The position numbers and the translations under genes are program-made. This document shows positions 1 through 5,008 of a stretch of 5,008 nucleotides of DNA, piece after piece. The notes below the pieces were generated by a model, which was not told where the DNA came from, made no database searches, and saw only the letters and a program-made list of their open reading frames with translations. Within the stretch, counting starts at the first letter, position 1. Each line of letters starts with the position of its first letter. This DNA comes from DASRSS01 sp035656335 (GTDB lineage: Bacteria; Actinomycetota; Actinomycetes; Mycobacteriales; Jatrophihabitantaceae), in assembly GCA_035656335.1 (NCBI GenBank), contig DASRSS010000296.1, forward strand, positions 1-5,008. The letters run 5' to 3'.

Positions 1-1140
1 GACACCGCGACCTACCGGTGGAGCGCGCTGCCGATGGCCGGCGACGTGGGCGGCGACCCGGCCGCGCCGACGATGTCCCCGGCCGACTTCCACCTGTTCT
101 GCGCGCTGCGGCAGGCGCGCCGTCCCGACGCGATGACGACCCTGACGACGCACGACACGAAGCGCTCCGAGGACGTGCGGGCGCGGCTGTGCGTGCTGTC
201 CGAGCTGCCCGAGGAGTGGTCGGCGGCGGTGGCGATCTGGCAGGCGCGCGCGACCTCGCTGCTGCGCGAGCAGCGCACCGAGCCGCAGCACGCCGCGTCC
301 AGCCCGGAGGGTCAGTGGCCTGATGCGGCGGCGCTGTATCTGTTGTGGCAGACCGTGATCAGCTGCTGGCCGATCGGTGAGGACCGGCTGCTGCCGTATC
401 TGACGAAGGCGTTGCGCGAGGCGAAGGTGCACACGTCGTGGACCGCGCCGGACGAGGCGTACGAGAAGTCAGTGCTCGACTTCGCCCGGCTCGCGCTGTC
501 CGACGAGCAGTTGCGCGCCGCGATCGAGAAGTTCTCCGAGCGCGTCGCCAAGTACGCGACCATCAACAGTCTGACGCAGAAGCTGCTGCAGCTGACGATG
601 ACCGGCGTGCCGGACGTGTATCAGGGCAGCGAGATCGACTTCCAGGCGCTCGTAGACCCGGACAACCGCCGTCCGGTCGACTTCGCGGCGCTGGCCGGCC
701 GCCTGGACGCGGTGGCCGGCGGACGGTTCACGGCCGGCTCGGTCTCGCCGGACCCGACGGACCTGCCGGCCCGCCCGGTGCTGTCCGAGGCCAAGATGCT
801 GGTGGTCGCCAAGGCGCTGCGGCTGCGTCGTGAGCATCCGGACTGGTTCGACGCGCGGGCGGGCCAGACGCCGCTGTTCCCGGCCGGGCCGGCCGCCGAG
901 CACGCGGTGTCGTTCCTGCGCGGCCGCCGGGTCGCGGTGGTCGGCACGAGGCTTCCGGTCGGGCTCAAGCGCGCCGGCGGCTGGCGCGGCACCGCGCTCA
1001 ACCTGCCGGCCGGTACGTGGCGCTGTGAGTTGACCGGCCGCGTGTACGAGATGGGCACCGAACTCGGCGACGAGGTGCGGCTGGAGCAGCTCACGCGGGT
1101 GCTGCCGGTCGCGCTGCTGGTGCTCCAGGACGAGCGGTAA
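1..1140 (+). CDS. treY: Maltooligosyl trehalose synthase (C-terminal half, 5' end outside window)
   Basis: This is the C-terminal 379 residues of a GH13-type (1->4)-alpha-D-glucan 1-alpha-D-glucosylmutase. The enzyme is cytosolic and turns the reducing-end alpha-1,4 bond of a maltodextrin into an alpha,alpha-1,1 bond, giving maltooligosyltrehalose. The frame is open from base 1, so the first ATG at base 34 is internal and not the start. Visible TreY hallmarks are VGGDP (visible residues about 16-20), the region IV motif THDTKRSEDVRARL (about 50-63, holding the conserved His-Asp pair), GVPDVYQGSE followed by LVDPDNRRPVDF (about 201-227), and a C-terminal beta domain ending in LPVALLVL. TreY proteins usually have about 750-830 residues, so roughly half is missing, including the catalytic nucleophile and acid. 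The gene lies 25 bases upstream of treZ on the same strand, the standard operon order. No stop or frameshift is seen in the visible part. Confidence 0.96.
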   Translation, partial: DTATYRWSALPMAGDVGGDPAAPTMSPADFHLFCALRQARRPDAMTTLTTHDTKRSEDVRARLCVLSELPEEWSAAVAIWQARATSLLREQRTEPQHAASSPEGQWPDAAALYLLWQTVISCWPIGEDRLLPYLTKALREAKVHTSWTAPDEAYEKSVLDFARLALSDEQLRAAIEKFSERVAKYATINSLTQKLLQLTMTGVPDVYQGSEIDFQALVDPDNRRPVDFAALAGRLDAVAGGRFTAGSVSPDPTDLPARPVLSEAKMLVVAKALRLRREHPDWFDARAGQTPLFPAGPAAEHAVSFLRGRRVAVVGTRLPVGLKRAGGWRGTALNLPAGTWRCELTGRVYEMGTELGDEVRLEQLTRVLPVALLVLQDER

Positions 1141-1152
1141 TCGGGCGGGGAC

Positions 1153-1158
1153 GAGGGA
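1153..1158 (+). promoter_or_regulatory. Ribosome binding site of treZ
   Basis: GAGGGA lies seven bases before the ATG at 1166, within the 25-base treY-treZ gap. It is a good purine-rich Shine-Dalgarno match at normal spacing. It supports ATG 1166 as the treZ start and implies independent translation initiation rather than strict coupling to treY. No promoter is recognisable in so short a gap. Confidence 0.75.
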
Positions 1159-1165
1159 CGAGCGC

Positions 1166-2938
1166 ATGACGACGATCAGGGTGTGGGCGCCGCGCGCGAA
1201 GAAGGTCGAGCTGGCCCTCGGCGACGAGCGGCTGCCGATGCGCCGGGTGGACGCGCCGCCGCCGGACGAGGGCTGGTGGGAGGCGGACACCGAGGCGGCC
1301 GTGCCCGGCACCGACTACGCGTTCTGTCTCGACGACGGGCCGCCGCGTCCAGACCCGCGTTCGCGGCATCAGCCGGGCGGCGTGCACGGGGCCAGCAGGC
1401 TGGTCGATCCGCAGCGGTTCGCGTGGACCGACGACGGCTGGACGGGACAGACGCCGGCCGGCGCCGTCGTCTATGAGCTGCACATCGGCACGTTCACGCC
1501 CGAGGGCACCTTCGACGCCGCGATCGGCCGGCTCGACCACCTCGCGCAGCTCGGTGTCGACGTGGTCGAGATCATGCCGGTCGCCGCGTTCCCGGGCGAG
1601 CACGGCTGGGGCTACGACGGCGTGGCGCTGTGGGCGGTGCACGACCCGTACGGCGGCCCGGAAGGACTGGCGCGCTTCGTCGACGCCTGCCACGCGCGCG
1701 GTATCAGTGTGCTGCTGGACGTGGTGTACAACCACCTAGGGCCGAGCGGCAACTACCTGGCCGAGTTCGGGCCCTACTTCACCGAGAAGCACCACACGCC
1801 GTGGGGCTGGGCGGTCAACCTCGACGACGCCGGCTCGGACCAGGTGCGCGCCTTCATCGTCGAGAACGCGCTGAGCTGGCTGCGCGACTACCATCTCGAC
1901 GGGCTGCGCCTGGACGCGGTGCACGCGCTGGCCGACACCCGCGCCGTGCACATCCTCGAACAGCTCGCCGCGGCCGTGGACGATCTGGCGGTGCAGCAAA
2001 ACAGGAACCTGACACTGATCGCCGAGACGGACCTGAACGACCCGCGCATCATCACGCCGCGGACGCACCACGGCTACGGCGTGCACGCACAGTGGAGCGA
2101 CGACTTCCACCACGCGCTGCACAGCCTGCTGACCGGCGAACGCCAGGCGTACTACGCCGACTTCGGCTCGATCGCCGCGCTCGTCAAGACGCTAACAGGG
2201 GCCTATTTCCACGACGGCACCTGGTCCTCGTTCCGCGGCCGCACCCACGGCCGCCCGGTCGACACCGCCCTGCTCGGCGGCGACCGCTTCGTCGCGTTCC
2301 TGCAGGACCACGACCAGATCGGCAACCGCGCCCAGGGCGACCGCATCGGCGCGACCCTGTCCCCCGGCCGCGCCCGGATCGGTGCCGCGCTGCTGCTGAC
2401 CTCGCCGTTCACCCCGATGCTGTTCATGGGCGAGGAGTGGGGCGCGGCCACCCCGTGGCAGTACTTCACCGACCACCCGGACCGCGACCTGGGCGAGGCC
2501 GTACGCGAGGGCCGCCGCAACGAGTTCGCCGAGCACGGCTGGTCCGCCGACGAGGTGCCCGACCCGCAGGACCCTGCGACGTTCGGTGCCTCGAAGCTGG
2601 ACTGGGACGAGATCACCAAGCAAGACCACGCCGACCTGCTCGCCTGGTACCGCCGACTCATAGCGCTACGGCACAGCGACCCCGACCTGTCCGACCCACG
2701 CCTGACCGAAGTCCACGCCGACTTCGACGACTCCGCAAACTGGCTCGTCGTCCGGCGCGGACGGCTTCGGGTCGCGGTGAATCTCGCCGACCACGAGCAA
2801 ACCGTCCCGCTCGACACCGCAGTCGCAGAGGTCGTACTCACCTCGGCCGCAGAGTCGGACGAGGAAAAGATGTCGACGTCGCCAGGCGATACCGTGCGAC
2901 TGCCCGCAGAGTCGGTAGCGATCCTGCGCACCGCCTGA
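1166..2938 (+). CDS. treZ: Malto-oligosyltrehalose trehalohydrolase
   Basis: This cytosolic GH13 enzyme hydrolyses the alpha-1,4 link next to the trehalose unit of maltooligosyltrehalose. It frees trehalose and completes the TreY-TreZ route from glycogen or maltodextrin. The 590 residues match the usual family length. Residues about 1-95 are the N-terminal beta-sandwich (CBM48/E-set type, starting IRVWAPRAKKVEL). The (beta/alpha)8 catalytic domain covers about 100-480, with YELHIGTFTPEGTF (103-116), region I DVVYNH (185-190), region II DGLRLDAVHA with nucleophile D250, region III IAETDLND with acid/base E287, and region IV DHDQIGN with H382 and stabiliser D383. MLFMGEEWGAATPWQYF (418-433) is also typical. 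A C-terminal beta domain (about 500-590) ends RLPAESVAIL. Catalytic roles are assigned by family alignment. The residue before H382 is Asp where many GH13 enzymes have Asn. The ATG start is backed by GAGGGA seven bases upstream and by WAPRA at the expected distance. It is co-oriented with treY and probably co-transcribed. Confidence 0.97.
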   Translation: MTTIRVWAPRAKKVELALGDERLPMRRVDAPPPDEGWWEADTEAAVPGTDYAFCLDDGPPRPDPRSRHQPGGVHGASRLVDPQRFAWTDDGWTGQTPAGAVVYELHIGTFTPEGTFDAAIGRLDHLAQLGVDVVEIMPVAAFPGEHGWGYDGVALWAVHDPYGGPEGLARFVDACHARGISVLLDVVYNHLGPSGNYLAEFGPYFTEKHHTPWGWAVNLDDAGSDQVRAFIVENALSWLRDYHLDGLRLDAVHALADTRAVHILEQLAAAVDDLAVQQNRNLTLIAETDLNDPRIITPRTHHGYGVHAQWSDDFHHALHSLLTGERQAYYADFGSIAALVKTLTGAYFHDGTWSSFRGRTHGRPVDTALLGGDRFVAFLQDHDQIGNRAQGDRIGATLSPGRARIGAALLLTSPFTPMLFMGEEWGAATPWQYFTDHPDRDLGEAVREGRRNEFAEHGWSADEVPDPQDPATFGASKLDWDEITKQDHADLLAWYRRLIALRHSDPDLSDPRLTEVHADFDDSANWLVVRRGRLRVAVNLADHEQTVPLDTAVAEVVLTSAAESDEEKMSTSPGDTVRLPAESVAILRTA

Positions 2939-2945
2939 TCCGACA

Positions 2946-2972
2946 GTGTCGGTGTCGGTGTCGGTGTCGGTG
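2946..2972. repeat. GTGTCG hexanucleotide tandem repeat
   Basis: Four perfect GTGTCG units plus a half unit begin eight bases after the treZ stop codon. The first unit also forms a short hairpin with the bases before it (CCGAC at 2940-2944, loop AGT, GTCGG at 2948-2952). On the minus strand the array reads as repeated GACACC, which would encode Thr-Asp repeats following the VPLDY-like piece described separately. Period six keeps any reading frame, so slippage would change length without a frameshift. It may be simple noncoding expansion. No T-run follows the hairpin, so it is not a convincing terminator. Confidence 0.85.
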
Positions 2973-3104
2973 ATGTAGTCCAGCGGGACGGTGACCTGTG
3001 CCAGTACCGCCGGAGGCGAGCGTCAGACAGTGCACTGGCAGAGCCCGGTATGGCCGCGATCAGCGCGCTGACGCCGATAGCGAACGCTTGAGAACCTGAG
3101 TCAT
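2972..3104 (-). pseudogene. Possible decayed 5' end of a secreted protein gene (alpha/beta-hydrolase-like)
   Basis: Three minus-strand pieces in consecutive order resemble the start of an exported protein but lie in different frames. ATG at 3104-3102 opens with MTQVLKRS and soon reaches a stop. From about 3087 another frame reads AFAIGVSALIAAIPGSASA, a hydrophobic stretch ending in an Ala-x-Ala-type signal peptidase site. Joined after MTQVLKR this would be a textbook signal peptide. A third frame then reads PPAVLAQVTVPLDYI, recalling the V-x-VPLDY segment near the N terminus of secreted tripeptidyl-aminopeptidase-like alpha/beta hydrolases. The trail then enters the GACACC repeat and ends against treZ. 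At least two frameshifts and a large 3' loss would be required. The family suggestion rests on a few residues only. The alternative is chance resemblance in noncoding DNA. Bases 3105-3155 between this and the HNH remnant show nothing I can identify. Confidence 0.3.
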
Positions 3105-3155
3105 GCGGCGCGTTTCGTGAGTTGTTGAAGCAGGTCGAGCACAGCGGGTTCTCCG

Positions 3156-3300
3156 TCACACGTGGACGGGGACCCCGCTCCTCTCGGCGACCGTGCTGTA
3201 TCAGCGCCCGATAGGCGAGGTCTAGATGGTTTCGCCTGTCTCGTTGCGCTGGACGTTCCAGCCGGCTTGGTGCTTGAGCCGGTGGTGGTGGCGGCAGAGT
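3156..3300 (-). pseudogene. C-terminal remnant of an HNH endonuclease (DUF222/13E12 type), cut by the IS
   Basis: Read on the minus strand from the IS edge, the sequence encodes LCRHHHRLKHQAGWNVQRNE, then TGETI, a TAG stop (3224-3222), TSPIGR, a TGA stop (3203-3201), and YSTVAERSGVPVHV before a final TGA (3158-3156). The LCRxHHRLKH-x-GGW-like segment is the second half of the HNH motif in actinobacterial DUF222/13E12 proteins. Those proteins commonly continue with W-T-S-P-T-G-R-x-Y and end soon after. Both internal stops fall where that pattern expects Trp (TGG to TAG) and a basic or polar residue before Tyr (for example CGA to TGA). The gene therefore looks decayed by point mutation as well as split by the IS. 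The N-terminal DUF222 part and the first His/Asn of the motif would lie beyond the IS, outside the window. Members are multicopy proteins of largely unknown role, and no activity is expected here. Confidence 0.8.
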
Positions 3301-3345
3301 GCAAGGCCGGGTAGTTAAGGTGGGTGGGTGGTTGTCAAGTGGGGT
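3301..3345 (+). repeat. Terminal inverted repeat of the IS (transposase 3' side)
   Basis: The outer 21 bases (3301-3321, starting GCAAGGCCGGGTAGTTAAGG) are identical to the complement of 5007-4987. After an eight-base divergent stretch (3322-3329), GGTTGTCAAG (3330-3339) and GGGGT (3341-3345) match again, giving 39 of 45. The two conserved blocks suggest separate transposase contacts, with an outer cleavage block and an inner binding block; this is inference. The transposase stop codon (3337-3335) lies inside the inner block. Confidence 0.93.
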
Positions 3346-4882
3346 TGAGGGTGTAGGTGGCGGGGGCGGTTTTCCGCAGAGTTGCGTTTTGGGCGTGCTT
3401 GGATAGTTGGACTCGGAGGCTGGTGAGGTTGGGGTGGCCGATCAGTTCGGCGATCTGCTGGGCGTGCCAGTGCCGGTCGGGGTGTGTGCGCATCAGGTCC
3501 AGGACTCGGTTGATCAGCCCGGTGCCCGGTGTGTGGGGCTCGCCGTAGTGGGCCGGGGCCGGGGGCGGGGGTTGGATGCGGATGGTCAGGGCGGTGACGG
3601 CCACGCCGGCGGCGGGTCGCCCGTCACGGGGGATGGCCTGGTAGGGGCAGTTGCTGGACTTGACCTTGCGGGAGCTTAGCCGGGCGCGGCGGGCCGGCAG
3701 CAGCGTGTCGAGGATCTTGGCGGTGATCGTGTCGCCGTCGATGGCGGCCCTGATCAGCTGGTCGCGGGCGGCCTGGTAGGTGGTGGTGAAGCAGACCCGG
3801 TCCGGGTCGATGCCCCCCGTGCTTTGCGCGGCGTCGGCCATGACGGTGCGCAGCGCCTGGTAGACGCACAGCAGCGCCCACAGTTCCTGCTCCAGCCCGG
3901 CCGGGTCGCCCGAGCGCAGTACGTGGTCGGCGATCAGCGTGTGGCACAGCGCGTAGTACGCGGACTCGTGTTCCCAGCGCTCGTGGTACAGCGTGATCAG
4001 GTCGGCCGCGGGGTGAGCGCGGTGGTCGGTCAGGGTGGTCACCAGCAGGTAGTGCCCGGTGAGGCTGGACCCGTCGGCCAAGGACAGGGCGACGCGCGCG
4101 TCGATCACGCGCACCGGGACCCGGCCGAGCCGCGACAGATAGGAGCCGTCGCCGATGCGAGTCAAGATCGCTGGGCGTCGGTGCGAGCGCATGCGGCCGA
4201 GCACCTTCGCCCCGGTGGCGTCCACCTCGGCGAGGAACCTGTTGCCGTCGAAGCCCCTGTCCCACAACACCAGCATGTCCGGGCGCAGCAGGTGCAGCAG
4301 CCGGGCCGCGTACGCGGTCTCGCCGGTCTCGCGCGAACCGAACACCGCCCCGATCAGTGCCCGGGTCCCGGTCTCGACCAGCGTCATCAACATCAGCATC
4401 GGGTAGCCCGCCGTGGCGTGCTCACCGAGCCACGCGCGGTTGCGCGCGCTGTCGGCCGCCTTCTGCGAACTGCACCCGTCGAAGGAGACCGTGCGGTACC
4501 CGCGGTAGGACACCCCCGGGGTGCGGGGCCAGGCCACCGGCCCTGCCAGCACCTCGAACAGGGCCTTGAGCGGCGCGGCCCCAACCCGGCGACGCACATC
4601 CCGCAACGCCTTCGCGGTCGGGGCCGCCGCCCCCGCCACGCCACCGGCCATCTTCATCCACACCTGGAGGTAACCGACCTCGGGGAACAGGCACAACGCC
4701 AAGACGAAGTACACCCCGACGCGCACCGGCAACACGCGCAGCCGCCGATCCCTGCACCCGCACTCGGCCAACACCGCGTCCACCAGTTCGTGCGGGATCA
4801 CCCGCGACAACTCCCCGAGATGCCCGGGCGCGAAAACCCCGACGGCGCGCGCGGCGCCGGATATGGCAGACTTGACGGACAA
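3335..4882 (-). CDS. IS4-family DDE transposase
   Basis: This 515-residue transposase cuts and joins the IS ends on DNA. Residues about 15-115 match the IS4 transposase N-terminal domain (FAPGHLGELSRVIP and the alanine-rich segment before KALRDVRRRVG). The RNase H-like core has D135 in TVSFDGCSS, D208 in MLVLWDRGFDGN, and E306 in YHERWEHESAYYAL. The Y-2-R-3-E part of the IS4 signature is Y299, R302, E306; the usual lysine seven residues after the Glu is Cys313. A basic segment (about 398-408, ARRARLSSRKV) and a Pro-rich linker (438-444) lead to a C-terminal domain (about 452-515) predicted as helices plus a strand, winged-helix-like. The start is TTG at 4882: no ATG or GTG lies between it and the upstream in-frame stop (4930-4928), and the conserved N terminus would be lost with later starts. 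Starting GGGGCC just upstream is only a weak binding site. No frameshift is needed. The gene points toward the HNH remnant. Confidence 0.95.
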   Translation of the reverse strand: MSVKSAISGAARAVGVFAPGHLGELSRVIPHELVDAVLAECGCRDRRLRVLPVRVGVYFVLALCLFPEVGYLQVWMKMAGGVAGAAAPTAKALRDVRRRVGAAPLKALFEVLAGPVAWPRTPGVSYRGYRTVSFDGCSSQKAADSARNRAWLGEHATAGYPMLMLMTLVETGTRALIGAVFGSRETGETAYAARLLHLLRPDMLVLWDRGFDGNRFLAEVDATGAKVLGRMRSHRRPAILTRIGDGSYLSRLGRVPVRVIDARVALSLADGSSLTGHYLLVTTLTDHRAHPAADLITLYHERWEHESAYYALCHTLIADHVLRSGDPAGLEQELWALLCVYQALRTVMADAAQSTGGIDPDRVCFTTTYQAARDQLIRAAIDGDTITAKILDTLLPARRARLSSRKVKSSNCPYQAIPRDGRPAAGVAVTALTIRIQPPPPAPAHYGEPHTPGTGLINRVLDLMRTHPDRHWHAQQIAELIGHPNLTSLRVQLSKHAQNATLRKTAPATYTLNPT

Positions 4883-4941
4883 CGAGGCCCCTGATTCACC
4901 GGTGGTTGTGGAAGACCTCCCGGTATATCAGAGGCCTCGTT
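4881..4941 (-). promoter_or_regulatory. Long hairpin covering the transposase start
   Basis: Bases 4881-4895 and 4927-4941 are inverted repeats matching at 14 of 15 positions, separated by 31 bases. In the minus-strand transcript the 3' arm contains the GGGG tract before the start and the first two bases of the TTG start codon (4882-4880). Folding would hide the initiation site. The loop has a GGGAGG (4921-4916) and a smaller ACCGG/CCGGT pairing (4898-4902 with 4920-4924). Related elements (IS10, IS50, IS231) use such structures to block translation of transcripts entering from outside. A transcript started inside the element, for example from the TATACC-like -10 at 4927-4922, would lack the 5' arm and stay open. 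The repeat is seen directly; the function is inferred. Confidence 0.65.
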
Positions 4942-4962
4942 CCACGCGCACCACCACACCAC

Positions 4963-5007
4963 ACCCCGCTTGACAACCAGCCCAGGACCTTAACTACCCG
5001 GCCTTGC
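4963..5007 (-). repeat. Terminal inverted repeat of the IS (transposase 5' side)
   Basis: This is the partner of 3301-3345, with 39 of 45 positions matching. Perfect blocks are 4987-5007, 4969-4978 and 4963-4967. The divergent eight bases (4979-4986) fall at the same place as in the other end. Base 5008 does not pair with base 3300, which sets the outer limit of the match. The region 4942-4962 between this repeat and the hairpin is a CA/CC-rich stretch with no clear feature. Confidence 0.93.
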
Positions 5008-5008
5008 G

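Larger units (their letters stand above)
3301..5007 (-). mobile_element. Complete IS4-family insertion sequence (about 1707 bp)
   Basis: Matching inverted ends bound one long transposase gene on the minus strand. The outer 21 bases at 3301-3321 are perfectly inverted at 4987-5007, and the match continues imperfectly to 45 bases. The ends carry AGTTAAGG at the same distance from the tip as I recall in IS4 itself, which also has GCCG further out, so family placement by ends agrees with the transposase. Exact boundaries are uncertain by one or two bases. Elements of this family usually duplicate about 10-13 bases of target. The left candidate would end at base 3300 (...GCGGCAGAGT), but only one base of the right flank is in the window. 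The element splits an HNH endonuclease remnant and has an intact transposase, so it may still be active. Confidence 0.93.

Noticed and set aside
2940..2952. CCGAC-AGT-GTCGG hairpin after treZ as a transcription terminator
   Set aside because: The stem is only five pairs, no T-run follows, and half of it is simply the first hexamer repeat.
1630..2973. Long plus-strand reading frame overlapping treZ, and several long minus-strand frames over treY, treZ and the transposase
   Set aside because: They are Arg/Pro/Ala-rich shadow frames typical of high-GC codon bias, without domains or ribosome binding sites.
3107..3211. Plus-strand stretch reading FRELLKQVEHSGFSVTRGRG, slightly like the start of a HicA-type toxin
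   Set aside because: It has no start codon in frame after a nearby TGA, no ribosome binding site and no typical HicA continuation. It overlaps the better-supported HNH remnant on the other strand.
3101..3304. A 67-codon minus-strand reading frame starting ATGCACTCTGCC
   Set aside because: It runs in a different frame over the clear HNH remnant and its start codon straddles the IS edge. It has no recognisable content of its own.
3322..3351. Four G-runs near the IS end as a possible G-quadruplex
   Set aside because: One loop would be about 12 bases, and G-runs are common in this base composition.
4511..4523. CACCCCCGGGGTG palindrome
   Set aside because: It lies inside the transposase coding region over ordinary codons (Thr-Pro-Gly-Val), with nothing around it suggesting an operator.

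Overview
The window is GC-rich DNA (roughly 70% G+C by eye) with typical actinobacterial coding style. Its content also points to a high-GC actinomycete: a treY-treZ trehalose operon, a remnant of a DUF222/13E12-type HNH endonuclease gene, and a high-GC IS4-family transposase. The exact genus cannot be told from this sequence.

Layout. Bases 1-1140 (+) are the 3' half of treY, cut by the window edge. After a 25-base gap with a good ribosome binding site comes a complete treZ (1166-2938, +). Together the two enzymes release trehalose from the reducing end of maltodextrins or glycogen: TreY converts the terminal alpha-1,4 link to the alpha,alpha-1,1 link of maltooligosyltrehalose, and TreZ cuts free trehalose off. 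The close spacing and shared strand imply one transcript.

Bases 2939-3300 hold no intact gene, only decayed material. A GTGTCG hexanucleotide repeat sits directly behind treZ. A possible remnant of a secreted protein start lies on the minus strand, with its signal-peptide-like and 'VPLDY' pieces in different frames. Next to it is the C-terminal end of an HNH endonuclease gene (minus strand) carrying two in-frame stop codons. This is a gene graveyard beside a conserved metabolic operon.

Bases 3301-5007 are one complete insertion sequence of the IS4 family (about 1.7 kb). It has 45-base imperfect terminal inverted repeats, a 515-aa DDE transposase on the minus strand (3335-4882, TTG start), and a 15-bp inverted repeat whose inner arm covers the transposase start. 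The element interrupts the HNH remnant just upstream of its Leu-Cys-Arg-His-His motif. The window ends one base beyond the IS, so the far flank and target duplication cannot be seen.

No clearly new biological system is visible. The points most worth a second look are the start-sequestering hairpin in the IS, the already-decayed HNH gene it entered, the C-terminal helical/winged-helix-like extension of the transposase, and the scrambled remnant behind treZ.
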